A stretch of 64,000 bases of DNA, taken from assembly GCA_905221605.1 (NCBI GenBank), contig CAJNDS010002393.1:364501-428500 (forward strand), given 5' to 3'. How positions within the stretch are numbered: the stretch's first letter is position 1; every line of letters starts with the position of its first letter. A model generated the notes under the pieces. The model had not been told where the DNA came from. It searched no databases and was given only the letters and a program-made list of their open reading frames with translations. The position numbers were made by a program, and so were the translations under genes. Shown here one piece after another: positions 1 to 8,900 of this stretch. This DNA comes from Symbiodinium natans (lineage: Eukaryota > Sar > Dinophyceae > Suessiales > Symbiodiniaceae).

Positions 1-566
1 GGGGGGAGTTTTCGGGTTTAGGAGGGTTTAGGGTTTGGGTTTTAGGGTCTATACAGGGGTTAGGAATTTCCGGAGTTTCATTGGGGTTTTGGGGGTTGTT
101 GTGGTTGACGGCTTCTAGAATCTAGAAACGACGTTTGAGACCTAGTTGTTTGTTGGGTTTTAGGCCTGGTTCTCAGGGCTCTACTGCCTACGTTGCACGC
201 TTCCTTGCAAGAAACAGGGAGTCGAGACTAAGCTACTATACAGAATGCCCTGAACCCTAAACCTTAAACCCTACGCCCGAAACCCATAAAGGCTCAAAGA
301 TGCGCCTCTCGTAAGGTCGGCAACGACCAAGTCTGAGACAATGAGTCTCCCCTGGCCAGTTTTGAATCCATTAACATGTCAAGGCCGCGCGAGACGCGTG
401 CTGCCTCGAGAATCTTGATATGGTTTTACGATGTCGGACGTCTAGTCATCTATAGGGATGCCCTAAGCTCTTATGGGCTCGCCAGGCTTATCCCAGGCGG
501 CGCCGCGCATGACCGAAAGGCTCGATGCTCCCACGGCTCCGGAGGGGTTAAGCCCTTGGAGATTGG

Positions 567-623
567 TTTAGGGTTTAGGGTTTAGGGTTTAGGGTTTAGG
601 GTTTAGGGTTTAGGGTTCAGGGT
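567..623 (+). repeat. TTTAGGG interstitial telomeric array
   Basis: About eight tandem copies of TTTAGGG, the last ones decaying to TTCAGGG. The unit is the plant-type telomere heptamer, also used by dinoflagellates. Confidence 0.9.
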
Positions 624-725
624 TTTCTAGGCCCTTTGCCGCAAATGCCCTGCACAGTTGGGAGGCCTGGATTGCCAGCGCTTCTCCGGATGCCAGAGGC
701 AAGAGCAAAGCGAGTTGACGATGTG

Positions 726-796
726 TTTAGGGTTTAGGGTTTAGGATTTAGGGTTTAGGGTTTAGGGTTTAGGGTTTAGGGTTTAGGGTTTAGGGG
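726..796 (+). repeat. TTTAGGG interstitial telomeric array
   Basis: About ten tandem heptamers with one TTTAGGA variant. Same orientation as the array about 100 bp upstream. Confidence 0.9.
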
Positions 797-2315
797 CTTC
801 GTCTTTAGCTGGACTTTGAACTTTTTGGGTTTCCTTGTTTAGTAGGAATAATAAAGTTTAACCTCTTTTCCCCTTGGTTGTTGGAGAAGTGAGATTCAGG
901 GGTGAATATTGTAGAACGTTTTCCTCCCTATGTCTATACATACACAGAGTTTTTAGGTACCCTAAACCCCATTAGTATATTTTTCATGTTAGTTTGTTCG
1001 CATTAATTATGAATTCTACATTAGTACTTATTGCGAATAAACTTTTGTAAGCAGTGGGGTTTGTGGAGTTTGGGGTCTGGGGTGTTGGATCTCGGCCTTG
1101 GAGCTTCAATTCCTTCACTCGCACATCCCTCTTCAACTCGCTGCCGTTCCCCGTTTCGGGTTTAGGGCTCAGGCCCAGAAATCCTATATTAATCCTAAAC
1201 CCTGAAATTAAACCTGGAACCGTTTAAAAAAAAAGAACTGCCCTACATCCTGACAGGTCGGGTTTCGGCTTACCTTAGACGAAGCCCCAATCCTTAAATC
1301 CCTGTTAAAAACCCTGCAGCCCACAGCCCTGCAAACCCAGACAAGCCCATAAATCCCATGAAACCCAGAAGCCCTATCAACCACGTAAAAACCATATGCA
1401 CGCTTTAACATAGAAAACTACTCAGAAAACTGTTGACGATTGAACGCCTTCGAAAAAGTTACAGAAAATCACCTTAAAGCAAACCCTCAGAAATATCCAA
1501 TAAAGACATCTCTCAACACCTACAATATATTCTGCAAAGAGCCGATAAACCCTAAACCCTGAACCCGTAACCCTCACTCCAGGTTCCGGCGCCACCCGTT
1601 TCTTTGGCTACGGACTTGGTACCCTTGGGTCTTCGGTGGGATCTTCTTCTCGCGCCACTTTTTATGCAGGGTTTAGGGTTTCGGAATCGATATAGGAGGG
1701 TTTATGGTAAAGGGATTTGCAAGGGTTTAACATGTCTGGGGAGTGGGGTGTAGGGTTTCTTGATGGGGTTTCTATAGGTTTTTGTAGGGGCTTCCACAGG
1801 TTTGCTCTATAGGTTGCAAAAGGGTTTACAGGCTTTGTAGGGTTGATAGGTGTTATAGGGCTTATAGAGAGAACAGGTTTTTTGTTGAGGGTTTTGGGCC
1901 TTGGGGCTTTTTTGTTTGGAGCTTATCTGGCTTTGGGAGGCTTTATCGGGCTGATTGCCGCTAGGGATGCTGAGGTCTGGAGTTCAGGGTTTAGGGTTTC
2001 GGGCTTGCCTTTCGTCTCCCGTGTGTTTCCCGCGCCTGGCTTCCACGGCCTGAGAGTTAGTCGGATTCTTGAAAACGTAGTGTTGGCCCCGTAGAGTATG
2101 TCCCGAAACCCCGAACCCCCAAAACCCTAAAACACTAAAGCCCTAAAACCCTAGAATGCCTAAACCTGCTCAGGGCTCAGATTGAGCCTTCTGTACCCTA
2201 AAACCCTAAACCCTGAGCCCTAGACCCTAAACCCTAAACCCTACACCCGAATCCCTTGACCCTTCACCCTTAACCCTTAACCCCTAAACCCTAAACCCTA
2301 AACCCCAAACCGAAG

Positions 2316-2377
2316 CTGAAAGGTCGCCAGCGTGGTGCTGCCAAAAGTGCGAAGCCCGGTCGACCGGCTCGGGCAAG
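2316..2377 (+). CDS. Exon-like island between telomeric blocks (partial, unknown gene)
   Basis: A 62-bp GC-rich open segment lies between a CCCTAAA run (ending about 2311) and a TTTAGGG run (from 2378). After an AG at 2314-2315 it reads as a basic, Ala/Lys/Arg-rich peptide (starting LKGRQRGAAKSAK). It ends AAG directly before GTTTAGG, so the telomeric repeat itself would supply the 5' splice site. The function is not recognised. It could be an internal exon or a chance open stretch. Confidence 0.3.
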
Positions 2378-2445
2378 GTTTAGGGATTAGGGATTAGGGT
2401 TTAGGGTTTCAGGGTTCAGGGTTAGGGTTTAGGGTTTAGGGTTTG
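2378..2445 (+). repeat. TTTAGGG block interrupted downstream by the copia insertion
   Basis: Degenerate then clean TTTAGGG units. The copia element inserted about a dozen bases downstream, at the GTCTC at 2452-2456. Confidence 0.85.
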
Positions 2446-2451
2446 TATAGG

Positions 2452-2456
2452 GTCTC
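2452..2456 (+). repeat. 5' target-site duplication GTCTC of the copia element
   Basis: GTCTC abuts the TG of the 5' LTR. The identical GTCTC at 11430-11434 abuts the CA of the 3' LTR. Five bases is the usual duplication for Ty1/copia integrase. Confidence 0.93.
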
Positions 2457-2713
2457 TGCGAATTGTGAAGCCTTGAGGTGTCAGTTCATGTATCAGTTGT
2501 GCGCAACCCGTGATGTATAGGCTTAGACCAAGGGGCCCCTTTTTCTAGGCCGGTTCTGACGGCAACCTGAGCCACGGACGGCGCGCCTGTGCGCCACTGG
2601 AAAAGGAGTGCTGTGTGCACTTATGTGAGAGTGAGAGAGAGCTCCCCACTTGAAACCCGACAACCTCACGAGTCAGAGCCCAATCACACGCTACCTGCGG
2701 CTACCCCGCTGCA
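2457..2713 (+). repeat. 5' LTR (257 bp)
   Basis: It starts TGCGAATTG and ends CCGCTGCA, that is TG...CA. It matches 11179-11429 apart from one substitution and a 6-bp extra GTGAGA-type unit. It contains a GGGGCCCC palindrome near 2531. It should carry the promoter and the transcript start and end signals, but no TATA box is evident, as is usual in dinoflagellates. Confidence 0.94.
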
Positions 2714-2725
2714 TGGTAGCGGAGC
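2714..2725 (+). promoter_or_regulatory. Primer-binding site (initiator tRNA-Met type)
   Basis: TGGTAGCGGAGC immediately follows the 5' LTR. TGG pairs with the CCA end of a tRNA. The remainder resembles the complement of the eukaryotic initiator tRNA-Met 3' end with one or two mismatches, which is the usual copia primer. Confidence 0.75.
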
Positions 2726-2851
2726 AGTCCGCTCCAGAGCCTTACCGACTTCCCGAAGGGCAAGATCGGCAACAACTGTTGAGCTTAGAGCTGCTCCGGC
2801 GCCACTTGGTCTGGCGTTCAGTTTTCCTTTGAGATACAGTTTGACTGCGGC

Positions 2852-3469
2852 ATGGCCGACAGCAAGGAAAGATCCACGGTCCCCTCTTGGGACGGATCGG
2901 CTCGAACTTGGCGGAGATACACGAGGGAAGTGGCCTGGTATCTTCAGGGGACACCAGTCCACAAACGGCGCTACTGCGCCTCGCAGCTTCTTGGACGCCT
3001 TACTGGCCCTGCCCGTCTCCTTGCCATGTCTTGGTCCAAGCTGGTGGTGGATTCTCCATCAGGAACGAAGCTGCTTCTTCAGAAGCTTGCAGCTTCACCT
3101 TTGGTGCGGAAGTCCCTGCCGAACGCGGCAGCGATCTGCCAGCAGTACTTCGCCTTCAAGCGCCAGCCCCACGAAACGATCGGCAGCTTTCTGGTTCGTG
3201 AGACACTGGTCCAGGAGGAGTTCACGGAGGCCCTGATTAGGCTTCATGAGGAGAAGCTTGGGCTGTCCCAAGACCAAAAGGGGACTTTGGTCTCCCTCCG
3301 GAAGAGGAGTGGGACGATGAAGCGTGGGCTGGAGCTGCTTGGGGCTGGTGGGAGGATGAAGAGACCTACGGCGAGGCTGGCGATGATGGAGCGGAACCTG
3401 GCCACGGCGGTGAAGATGCTGCTCCAGAAGGCGATCCTCGACTACCTGAAGGGCGAGCGCCTGATGTAA
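2852..3469 (+). CDS. gag: Gag N-terminal part (frame 2)
   Basis: This is the 205-codon frame from the first ATG after the 138-nt leader. Its N-terminus (MADSKERSTVPSWDGSARTW, then RRYTREVAWYL) is the capsid-like start typical of dinoflagellate copia Gag. Gag forms the cytoplasmic particle that packages the RNA. The sequence is protein-like up to about codon 140 (QEEFTEALIRLHEEKLGLS). After that it becomes basic and unlike Gag, while the -1 frame (frame 1, open from 3250) continues with a plausible acidic Trp-rich Gag sequence. The functional reading therefore crosses to frame 1 between about 3250 and 3300. A run AAAAGGGG lies at 3276-3283. This may be a programmed -1 shift, a real indel or a homopolymer assembly error. 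Confidence 0.8.
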   Translation: MADSKERSTVPSWDGSARTWRRYTREVAWYLQGTPVHKRRYCASQLLGRLTGPARLLAMSWSKLVVDSPSGTKLLLQKLAASPLVRKSLPNAAAICQQYFAFKRQPHETIGSFLVRETLVQEEFTEALIRLHEEKLGLSQDQKGTLVSLRKRSGTMKRGLELLGAGGRMKRPTARLAMMERNLATAVKMLLQKAILDYLKGERLM

Positions 3470-5955
3470 GTGGTCCTCCCGGAGCGACTGGATCTTCCCC
3501 AAGCAACCGCGGTGCTGGCAGTGACCGACAAGGGGTGACGTTTCTTCCGGCTGGTCATCCTGATGGGCCTGCTCCCTTGGAAGCCATTGATGAGCTGGCC
3601 GTGGCGGACTCCTTCATCATGAGCGTGTTAAGAGGATGGCGGCTGTTGCAAGCCGCGGGCCTTTCGGCGGAGGAGAAGCGGGACATCTTGTCGACCACCA
3701 AGAACAGCCTGGACTACGAGGTCATCGCGGCTGCCTTGCAGAACTTGTGGGACGATCAGTTGTTGGGTCACCGGGGGCGTCAAGGTGATCACAACCTCCA
3801 CGTCTCCGAGCAGGTGGACTTCGACGACTACTACCACGAGCGTTGGTGGCCTGAGGATGAGTGGTGGTACGATGACTACTACACGGACCAGGACTACCCC
3901 AACGAGCATTGGGACTGGTGGCAGGATGAATGGGCCGCCGCTGCAGAAGGGCCTTCGCCTCTTGCTGGCACAGATGATGATGGTGCCTCCGAGAAGCTCA
4001 AGGAGGCGCAGAAGGCCGAGCAAGTGGCTGAGAGTTTGGCTGCTGAGGCCAACAGGACATGGTCGGAGGCCCAAAGGGCCACCCAAGCCCTTCGTCGTGA
4101 TCGGGGCTTCGGCGCGGTTAACATGACAAAGGGTGGCAATGCTCCGAAGTGCTTCAACTGCGGCGGCAACCACCTTGTTCGAGAGTGTCCCGACCGCAGG
4201 CATCCCGGATTCCACAAGGGCCGCGGCAAGTTCTCCTCGTACGTTGCCGAGTCTTGGCCCAACTATGCCATGGACTACCACGACCTCCACTACATCGGCA
4301 AGGGCAAGGGCAAAGGACGTGGAAAAGGCAAGAAGGGAATGTGGCTGGAAGCACAGTGGATGAAGGGGAAGGGCAAGTCAAAATCCAAGGGCAAGGAGCC
4401 CAGTCGCACGGTGAACGCCTATGCGACTGACTACTTCGTGGGTGGCCTTGAGCTCAGCGAGGACCTGAACGAGACCCTCGAGCTGAACTCCGCCGATACG
4501 CATGGTCCCTCGGACCAAGTGAAGGTCGGCATGTTGGATTGCGGGGCAACAGCCTCGGCAGCACCGGAGGCAGTTGTACAGGGCCTCATCAGTGCAGTTC
4601 TTTCAGTAGATCGAGGAGCACGTGTGGAGCTCGATCAGGCCTCGCGACCGTACTTCAGGTTTGGGAATGGGAAGTGGGGGCGAGCGTTGTGTAGAACCCA
4701 CATCTACAGCGATGCTTCTGGAGTGCAACAACATTTCTCCCTTTACACGCTCCCCAATCCTTCCGAGTACTATCAGTCCCACTTCGACAAGGCCTCTTTG
4801 GTTCCCATCCTCGTGGGCATGGACTTTCTAGGCCCCCAAGGTACTGGCATGATGATAGACTTCACCACAGGCCTTGCTATGAAGACAAAGGAGCCCAACC
4901 CCAAGATCTTCCAGCTTGATATCAACAAGAAGGGTCACCTCACCTTGGACATTGTTCATCACCTAACTCGTGGTCATGTGCGCAGTACAGGGCAAGCTCA
5001 TGTGATAGTACGCAAGAATGGTCCTCTCTCCTCAAAGACCTCTTCAGCCCCCTTGCAACATCAGTATCTTGAGCTTGCCACCGTGTGGTTTGATCTGGCA
5101 GTGGGCGAACGTGAGCCGCATGAACATGAACTGGAGATTGCTCGCCCTAGGATGTGGATGATGTACCAGCATGCGCAGTCGATAACGTCCACCTCCTCAG
5201 CTGCTACAGCTCAAATGTGTGGTGCCTCGCGCGCCCCTATCTCCTCGTCAACTTCCTCTTCGCGGACTCATGGCGCGCTCCTCGCAGACGGCGCCGACCA
5301 TCGACCCCGAGGCCGAATCGATCATGGCAGCCGCCATGAAGGCCAAGGCCAAGCCGAAACAACGACCTCGCTCACTGGATGTGGAGCGACGGATGAAGGC
5401 GGACCCCCGAGATCCAAGGACCCATGTCCATCAATGGCCGTGCTTCAACAAGCACACGCCTGCACCACCGCAAGCGAACCAACATGGGCAGTGGGTGTCA
5501 TGCCAGTGCTGCAACCTCAGGCTCCTCTACACGCCCAGGAAGGGCTCACCAGCGAGCACCATGGCAACGGTGCATCCCAGCACTGTCAAGCGGATGCTGA
5601 ACGAGCTGCGTACCCACCTGGGGGAGGTTCGCCCCACAGCGACCATCTGCCACCACGCCATGAACAAGGTGACGGCCGACATCGTCCTCCAGCGCTCCGT
5701 GCGCGAGTTGCTGACGGGGCATCTTCCAACGACGACCTCCTATCCAACGAGTCCCACGCCGGGCGAAACGACCTCGGCGACTACGGCATCATGGGATGTG
5801 GCCCAGGAGGACGACGAGCTAAAGGCTACAAGATCGACACGGTCCTCACGCAGCACAACGTCGACGCCCCTCTACATTGGCAAGAAGGTCATGGCCATGG
5901 CAGCCCTGATGACGGCGACGACTACTTCATTGCTGGCTGGACTTCACTTGGGTGA
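3250..5955 (+). CDS. gag-pro: Gag C-terminal part with zinc knuckle and aspartic protease (frame 1)
   Basis: The frame is open from 3250, just after a TGA at 3247. A GTG at 3535 is the first possible start codon listed, but I think it is entered by frameshift. In order it shows an acidic, Trp/Tyr/Asp-rich tract (about 3820-3950); a coiled-coil-like segment (about 3985-4090); a zinc knuckle CFNCGGNHLVREC (4150-4188, CX2CX3HX4C, one residue shorter than the classic CCHC); a Gly/Lys-rich basic stretch (about 4295-4400) likely to bind RNA; and a retropepsin-like protease with DCGATAS (Asp at 4537-4539) and a later LVGMDFLG. The biologically relevant part probably ends near 5186-5290, where the protein continues in frame 2. 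The tail to 5955 is the wrong frame overlapping Pol. Confidence 0.82.
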   Translation, partial: GEAWAVPRPKGDFGLPPEEEWDDEAWAGAAWGWWEDEETYGEAGDDGAEPGHGGEDAAPEGDPRLPEGRAPDVSGPPGATGSSPSNRGAGSDRQGVTFLPAGHPDGPAPLEAIDELAVADSFIMSVLRGWRLLQAAGLSAEEKRDILSTTKNSLDYEVIAAALQNLWDDQLLGHRGRQGDHNLHVSEQVDFDDYYHERWWPEDEWWYDDYYTDQDYPNEHWDWWQDEWAAAAEGPSPLAGTDDDGASEKLKEAQKAEQVAESLAAEANRTWSEAQRATQALRRDRGFGAVNMTKGGNAPKCFNCGGNHLVRECPDRRHPGFHKGRGKFSSYVAESWPNYAMDYHDLHYIGKGKGKGRGKGKKGMWLEAQWMKGKGKSKSKGKEPSRTVNAYATDYFVGGLELSEDLNETLELNSADTHGPSDQVKVGMLDCGATASAAPEAVVQGLISAVLSVDRGARVELDQASRPYFRFGNGKWGRALCRTHIYSDASGVQQHFSLYTLPNPSEYYQSHFDKASLVPILVGMDFLGPQGTGMMIDFTTGLAMKTKEPNPKIFQLDINKKGHLTLDIVHHLTRGHVRSTGQAHVIVRKNGPLSSKTSSAPLQHQYLELATVWFDLAVGEREPHEHELEIARPRMWMMYQHAQSITSTSSAATAQMCGASRAPISSSTSSSRTHGALLADGADHRPRGRIDHGSRHEGQGQAETTTSLTGCGATDEGGPPRSKDPCPSMAVLQQAHACTTASEPTWAVGVMPVLQPQAPLHAQEGLTSEHHGNGASQHCQADAERAAYPPGGGSPHSDHLPPRHEQGDGRHRPPALRARVADGASSNDDLLSNESHAGRNDLGDYGIMGCGPGGRRAKGYKIDTVLTQHNVDAPLHWQEGHGHGSPDDGDDYFIAGWTSLG

Positions 5956-8900
5956 AGATGATGGTCTCTGGGAGATTGCCTGCGCGCCCCACAGCTGGTT
6001 AAGTCAGGCAGCTGAGGAACATGGACTCCAGCCTCGACGCATCAACCTGGCGGCCGGCTACGATCTTTATGATCCTCGCACCTGGGAACGTCTTCGAGAT
6101 CTACGACGTCTACGTCGGCCAAAGAAGCTGTGGTTCTCCCTTCCGTGCACGAAATGGAGCCAGTGGTCTGTTGTGAACTACAACACTGAAGAAAAGAGGG
6201 CCAAGCTGGAAACAAGCCGAAGGAAGGAGCGGAGAATGCTATGGCATGTGAACCAGTTCATCAAGGAGGCAATCCTTGAGGATGAGCAAGTAGATGTTCA
6301 CTTTGAATGGCCCCATCCCTGTTGTGGCTGGCGACAACAACCGCTTCTCGACCTGGAGGTGTTCTTCGAGAAGCACAACATCCCCTGGCTTTCTTGTCGT
6401 ATCGACGGATGCGTGTACGGCATGAAGGACTCCAAGGGTCAGAAGTTCGTCAGAAAGCAGTGGATGGTGAGAACGACATGTGAACAATTTGCTCGTGTCT
6501 TTCGGGCAAAGGTCTGTGCCGGGAACCATGGGCAGCACTGTGGTCAAGAGGGCCAAGAAACCACGAGGTCATCGTACTACCCCTGGCGCATGGTTCAGGC
6601 CATTGCTCGCTTTTGGAAGGACCAGCTTGCCCCCGAAAGACATGCCTCTCTTCTTCGACGACGCAAGGATCAGCCCGCGCTGCTGGAAGAGTTTCCCGTG
6701 GTGCTCAATCAGGTGGCCGAGAGCAGCCTGTTGGAAGAATCCGAGGCGATTGATGACGTGAACGAGGACAACTTCGAAGTGCTCCCGGCGGAGTTGATCT
6801 CCATTGAAGCATGGGCCCGCGAAGCACGTCTTCGGCAGCAGTTTGAAGTTCATCACCTGGCAACGCTGCTGGACTTGCTACACCAAGGCCTACATGAAAA
6901 GCAAATCGATAGTCTTCGCTGGCTACCTCGGAGCACGAAAAGACTCACGCTTGGTGCCTACTCTCATGGTGCCCTCAAGGGGATCACGAACAGCACGGAG
7001 AAGTATGCAGAGGCCACCAGGTACATCAATGCCTACTTCCGACATCACCTGCCAGAACACCATTGGTCCAGCTTCAGTGTGAGTCTCAACGGCGGGGCCG
7101 CTCCTCACCGCGACTATCACAATCTTCCCGGTTTTCCAAACATCTTGCATGGAGTTGGCGACTACCAACGTGGTGGCTTGTGGCTTCAAGGTGATCCTCC
7201 CGATGGCCATCTGTGCGTACGAAGGAAGATGATGGATGGTACGTTGGCCAAGGGCTATGTGATGCCCACGCAGAATAAGTTCGTGATCTTCAACCCACGG
7301 ACCACTCACTGCAGCGAAACCTGGACTGGGAAGAGGTTTGTGGTGAGCGCCTATACGACACGGCTGCTTCCTGAGCTTTCCGACATGGACCGAAACCGCC
7401 TCTGTCAACTTGGTTTTCCTGTAACCAATATGGTCCCCAAGGAGATGTCGATCTTGGCCGGTGAAAAGGAGGCTGAAGATGAAGAGAGCATCTCCGAGGA
7501 GAAGAAGGCGAAGTGGGAAGCACAAGTGGCCAAATTCCACAAGGCCGCTGGACACCCCACGAATCGCAACTTGGCGAAGATCATCAAGGACGCTGGCCAT
7601 GAGGACTGGAAAGTGCAGGTGGCGCTGAACCACAAGTGCCCAGGATGCCAGAGCTTGAAAGCAGGAGGCACCAGCTCGGCGCAGATTCCTCCAGCAGCGA
7701 CGCACTCAATGTACCAGGCCTGGGAAGCTGTTGGTGCCGACGTTGGTGAATGGGTTCCTTCTGGCTGCAAGAAGAAATACAAGTTCGTGCTTTTCATGGA
7801 CCTGGCCACGAAACTTCGAGTGGTGCAGCCCTTGTACGAGTACGGCTTCCTGGAGATGAGAACCGAGACGGCCGATGATGTGCTGAAGGCCTTCTCGGAA
7901 CGATGGTTGGGCACCTTCCCAAAACCCAGGGTGCTCATCTTGGACGCCGCCAAAACCTTCGCCGCCGACACCGTGCACGACTTCTGCCGCAACCTGAACA
8001 TCATGGTCTCCTTCGTGGCCGAAAAGGAAGCGTGGGCTCACGGTTCTCTGGAAGCAAGTGTCAAAGATCTGAAGATGACAGCGGCAGCAATCCATATGGA
8101 AGACATGGCCCAAGACCCCATGGTAACCTTGCACCTTGCCACTTCCGCCCTGAACTCCACGGAGTACACGTCGGGTTACTCAGCCTTTCAATGGGCCTTT
8201 GGCAAGGAGTATAGTCTGAATGACGAAGATGTGCGGACCTTTTCCCTGTCGGAGTACAAGGACGACTTCGCGCGCTTGGTGACTGCCCGAGAGAAAGCTC
8301 AGGCTATCGCAGTGAAGACAAGAGCTCGGCGCGTCCTTACTCGATTGGGGAATACTACTGTTCGACAACCACTACGGCAATTTCACGCGATGGACCTGGT
8401 GAAAATCTGGAGACGCGTGTGGCCCAAGGAGCAGTTCCACGGCCCACGTGGCGGTCTCAAGAAGTCTGGGCGACCTCACTGGATTGGGCCGGGAAGAGTG
8501 GTGTTCAACGAGATCCTACCTCATCAAGAAGGCGATGATGCACGACGTCACATTGTTTGGGTCTTGATTGGGTCTCAGCTTTTTCGTTGCTCTGCACATT
8601 CTGTGCGCCCCGTGACCGAGACTGAGAAGTTTGTCTTCGAGACCTCAGGAGAAGAGGATTCCACCGCGTGGCGATCTCTGGCCGATGTATTACCACAGCG
8701 GGAGTACCAGGACTTGACGGACCAAGTGCCGGAAGAGGACGAAGTGGAGGTTCCTGACTTACCACCTACGCCGGACTCCTCGACGACAGTGGTTCCCACG
8801 CGAAGGTTGGTACGAAAGACGGCGCTGAAGCCACCAAAGGAGGACAAGACGCGGGTGAAGCAGGAGATGACTTCCGAACCCTCCAGTACCTCAGCGGCAA

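Larger units (their letters stand above)
1..2311. other. Non-coding spacer with scattered telomeric heptamers
   Basis: No convincing gene is seen here. Clean TTTAGGG blocks lie at about 567-623 and 726-796. Degenerate CCCTAAA runs lie at about 1545-1565 and 2110-2311. The rest is low-complexity derivatives of the same heptamer and AT-rich unique sequence (about 830-1040). Short open frames here are mostly translations of the repeat. Confidence 0.7.

Noticed and set aside
3628-8004. Long antisense frames opposite gag and pol
   Set aside because: They are shadows of the GC-rich sense codons. The sense strand carries all catalytic motifs.
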